A program made the translations under genes and the position numbers. The notes under the pieces were generated by a model. The model was given only the letters and a program-made list of their open reading frames with translations, was not told where the DNA came from and did not search any database. A stretch of DNA of 64,000 bases, taken from the NCBI RefSeq assembly GCF_000142905.1, contig NW_013657629.1, positions 54,460 to 118,459 on the forward strand, in the 5' to 3' direction. The stretch's first letter is position 1, and each line of letters begins with the position of its first letter. Source of the DNA: Thecamonas trahens ATCC 50062. Lineage: Eukaryota > Apusozoa > Apusomonadida > Apusomonadidae. Positions 61,950-64,000 of this stretch are shown here, in pieces.

Positions 61950-63410
61950 TCAAAACTCGATGACGCACGCCCCGCTCCCCGGTGCAGATGCAAACAGCAC
62001 GTTTGCTGCCGCGGCCTCGTCGGCGCTCATCCCGTAGTGGCTCTGGGCGAGATGCTCTAGGAAGCTGTCCAGCTGCGAGTGGGCCACAAGCGAGACGGTG
62101 CAGCCACCCCAGCCAGCGCCGGTCAACCGCGCGCCGAGCGCTCCAGCGGCGCGCGACGAGGCGACAAGCGCATCAAGCTCGGCGCATGAGCAATCGAACA
62201 GCTGTGCGCACGATGCATGCGACGCGTCCATGATGCGTCCGAGCTCGGCAAGCGCGTCGTCGGCTCCCGAGGCGCAAACGGCGCGGAAGTGAGCCACTCG
62301 TCGCGCCTCTGAGTACACATGGGTGGCGCGGGCGTGGAGCGCGAGTCGCGGCTCGTCGGCTGGCACGCCAGCGAGCGCGCCGTTGGCAGCGTAGCCAGCA
62401 ACTACCTCGGCGGCAGAGAGGTCCAGCATGGCCGCCACCTCGGCAATCGAGTAGAGCTTGTCCTTGACCAGCGCGTCATCGACAGCCTGCTCTGCTCCAG
62501 CCAGGTCAAGCCCGGCGGCGGCGGCGGCGGCGGCGAGGGTGCGGCAGGCGTCCGGCTCGGCCACGGCGTGGTGGGCAGCCAGGATCCGGGCCGCGAGCCG
62601 GGTCTCGACCACGCGCAAGTTGTACTGCGAGTAATACTTGTTGGCAGCGACCTGCGAGTGGGCAACAACAAAGACAGCATCGGGCGGGAGCGCCACAGGC
62701 GTGCCGCGGACCGGATCAAACTCGATGTACAGCGCCGAGCCCGCCCGAGCCATCATCGAAATGGCCTGGTCCATCCCGCCGCCCTCGACTCCTGTGTACC
62801 GCTCTGCGCCCGCAGCCATACTAGCAAACTCTGCCGGGCTGTACTTGGTCGAGCACCCAAAACCCGCGGCGGCCGCCAGCATCGACGCGCAGACCAGAGC
62901 CGACGACGACGAGAGGCCCGAGCCGGGCGGAACCTTGCCGTCGATCATGACATTGAGCGCGACGCCAAGCGGCTCCTCATCCCGGCTTCCTTCTGCCACC
63001 GCGTCAAGCACGCCCTTGTACCCGGCAAACACGTAGTTTGCCCAAGAGTGCGCGCCCTTGTCCAGCACGGCATCATCAAGCCCGCCGTGAGCGAGCTCCG
63101 CCGGCGGATACCTGTCGCCATCGATGTTGGCCACCGAGAAGACGAAGCCCTGCCGCGGCTCACCCGCATCACCACCGTCACTTTGTCCAAGCCCGTACGC
63201 CACCCGCACGTCATGCGCTAGCGCCATCGGCAGAACGCCGTAGCCAGAGTAGTCGATGTGCTCACCGATGAGGTTGACCCGTCCGGGCGCAGAGGCCACA
63301 CCGCTCGGCACAGCCCCGAACGCTGCCTCGTACGCAGCACACAGTGCCACCTCACGTTCCTCGTTGGGCGGGTAGCGCGCAGCCATGTGCGGGATGGTTG
63401 CCGAGGCCAT
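61950..63410 (-). CDS. GALK2: GALK2-type GHMP kinase (N-acetylgalactosamine/galactokinase)
   Basis: Single exon, 486 residues. Galactokinase signature ASAPGRVNLIGEHIDYSGYG, ATP-binding PPGSGLSSSSALV, substrate-region GVEGGGMDQAISMMA and C-terminal GHMP motif LTGAGWGGCTVSLV are all present in order. YSGYGVLPMAL and the IEFDPVRGTPVALP stretch are closer to GALK2 than GALK1, so phosphorylation of GalNAc, with galactose as possible substrate, is likely (family knowledge). Catalytic Asp is in the GGMDQ motif. Cytosolic. Confidence 0.93.
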   Translation of the reverse strand: MASATIPHMAARYPPNEEREVALCAAYEAAFGAVPSGVASAPGRVNLIGEHIDYSGYGVLPMALAHDVRVAYGLGQSDGGDAGEPRQGFVFSVANIDGDRYPPAELAHGGLDDAVLDKGAHSWANYVFAGYKGVLDAVAEGSRDEEPLGVALNVMIDGKVPPGSGLSSSSALVCASMLAAAAGFGCSTKYSPAEFASMAAGAERYTGVEGGGMDQAISMMARAGSALYIEFDPVRGTPVALPPDAVFVVAHSQVAANKYYSQYNLRVVETRLAARILAAHHAVAEPDACRTLAAAAAAAGLDLAGAEQAVDDALVKDKLYSIAEVAAMLDLSAAEVVAGYAANGALAGVPADEPRLALHARATHVYSEARRVAHFRAVCASGADDALAELGRIMDASHASCAQLFDCSCAELDALVASSRAAGALGARLTGAGWGGCTVSLVAHSQLDSFLEHLAQSHYGMSADEAAAANVLFASAPGSGACVIEF

Positions 63411-63667
63411 GGGTGTGGTTGTGGAGGTGGGGGGGGGAGAGATAGAGAGAGACGTGCGGGAGGGGGGGAGGGCTCGGCACCTGCCGGCCGCAGGAAGAGG
63501 TACTAGGCAGTGATCGCAGCCTTGGCAGGCCGCGAGGCCGTCGGTTCAGAATCGCAGGCTGCTTTACCTGCTGTTGTTCGATGTTCAGTGTACCGTTGGC
63601 TGCAGGAGTCAGGCCGGCAAAGCCCCGAGCTGCGGTGAGGAAGCCGAGGAGCGTAAGCGAGCTGCGG
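63411..63667. other. Short spacer upstream of GALK2
   Basis: 257 bp with a G-run at 63429-63438 and a second at 63464-63469; presumably the GALK2 promoter. The minus-strand frame through it is a shadow. Confidence 0.4.
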
Positions 63668-64000
63668 CTAGGCCAGGACGGCGAGGACCGCGGCGAGGAT
63701 GGCGAGGCGAACGACGTGGTACAGGCCATCGATGAAGATGAGGCCCTTGGGCCGCGACGCAAAGAGGTACGTAACCGAGAGCGAGAAAAAGGCAAAGTAA
63801 GTGCCGAGGATGGCGCCGGCCTTGGCAGCCTCCACCGGATCGGCCTGGACCGAAGCCGGGAGGATGACCTTCAGAGCGGCAGCAGAGAGGATCGAAGTGA
63901 GCATGGCCACTGCATACGGCAGAATCGGGTGGCCGTCAGCCATGACCTCTTCCATCTTGCGCCCTGGGAACGAGAGGTTGAACCACATGTTGCCAAACAG
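63668..64000 (-). CDS. DUF1761-like small membrane protein, 5' end beyond window
   Basis: The frame is open through the window edge (LFGN before the first internal Met at 63988), so the start lies outside. It has 110 visible residues and three hydrophobic helices: YAVAMLTSILSAAALKVILP, AGAILGTYFAFFSLSVTYLF and a C-terminal LAILAAVLAVLA. The WFNLSFPGR start and central YLFASRPKGLIFIDGLYHVV resemble DUF1761, small membrane proteins of unknown function. The match is by pattern. Confidence 0.5.
   Translation of the reverse strand: MFGNMWFNLSFPGRKMEEVMADGHPILPYAVAMLTSILSAAALKVILPASVQADPVEAAKAGAILGTYFAFFSLSVTYLFASRPKGLIFIDGLYHVVRLAILAAVLAVLA

Overview
The window is nuclear DNA from a free-living unicellular eukaryote. 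It is very GC-rich, has short gaps between genes, and its spliceosomal introns nearly all begin GTACGT or GTACGC. It carries eukaryote-specific genes (prohibitin, Mad2, Golgi CASP, Rap1/TERF2IP, photolyase/cryptochrome, tandem-CH actin-binding protein) and a eukaryotic 5S rRNA. The mix (Rh channel, microbial rhodopsin, large Cys-rich multi-TM receptor, Ala/Arg-rich proteins, C-ending codons) resembles apusomonads such as Thecamonas trahens. That placement is an inference from gene content; no search was run.

Layout. 1-7.0 kb: a two-SH3 protein with an APRG-repeat tail, a membrane-anchored TauD-like dioxygenase, and a small membrane protein (-). 7.2-16 kb: an ankyrin-Rh ammonium channel (-), prohibitin (+), a Xi-class glutathione transferase (-) and NADP-glutamate dehydrogenase (+). 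16-24.4 kb: CASP golgin (+), Rap1 (-), Mad2 (+), an LRR protein (-). 24.8-35 kb: a tandem-CH coiled-coil protein (-) whose intron contains the assembly gap, a proteasome-chaperone-like protein (+), a heme-oxygenase-like iron enzyme (-), an amino-acid transporter (+) and a Cys-containing LRR protein (+). 35.6-47.4 kb: a ~2070-residue LamG/Cys-rich multi-TM receptor (+), a 29-bp minisatellite, then two tandem paralogous Cys-rich, probably GPI-anchored surface proteins (+). 47.7-47.85 kb: an AT-rich island. 48.5-53.7 kb: a glutamate-receptor-like channel with a potassium filter (+), a CLC chloride channel (-) and a methyltransferase (-). 54-58.3 kb: a frame-broken coding stretch, a cryptochrome/photolyase (-), 5S rRNA (+) and a microbial rhodopsin (+). 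58.3-64 kb: a giant ankyrin protein (-), GALK2-like kinase (-) and a partial DUF1761-like membrane protein (-).

The most notable results come from joining exons or frames that single open reading frames do not show. Rap1 gains a BRCT half from a 96-nt upstream exon. The rhodopsin helix C is completed across a 99-nt intron and gives an unusual D-A-Q triplet. The glutamate receptor and CLC channel appear once single bases missing from short homopolymers are allowed for. At least seven such one-base deficits occur, all in the same direction, which suggests consensus errors rather than pseudogenes.

Functionally, neighbours group loosely: ammonium channel near ammonium-assimilating GDH; a K+-filter receptor tail-to-tail with a Cl- channel; photolyase/cryptochrome beside a rhodopsin. 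Eukaryotic gene order need not reflect function, so these are hypotheses.
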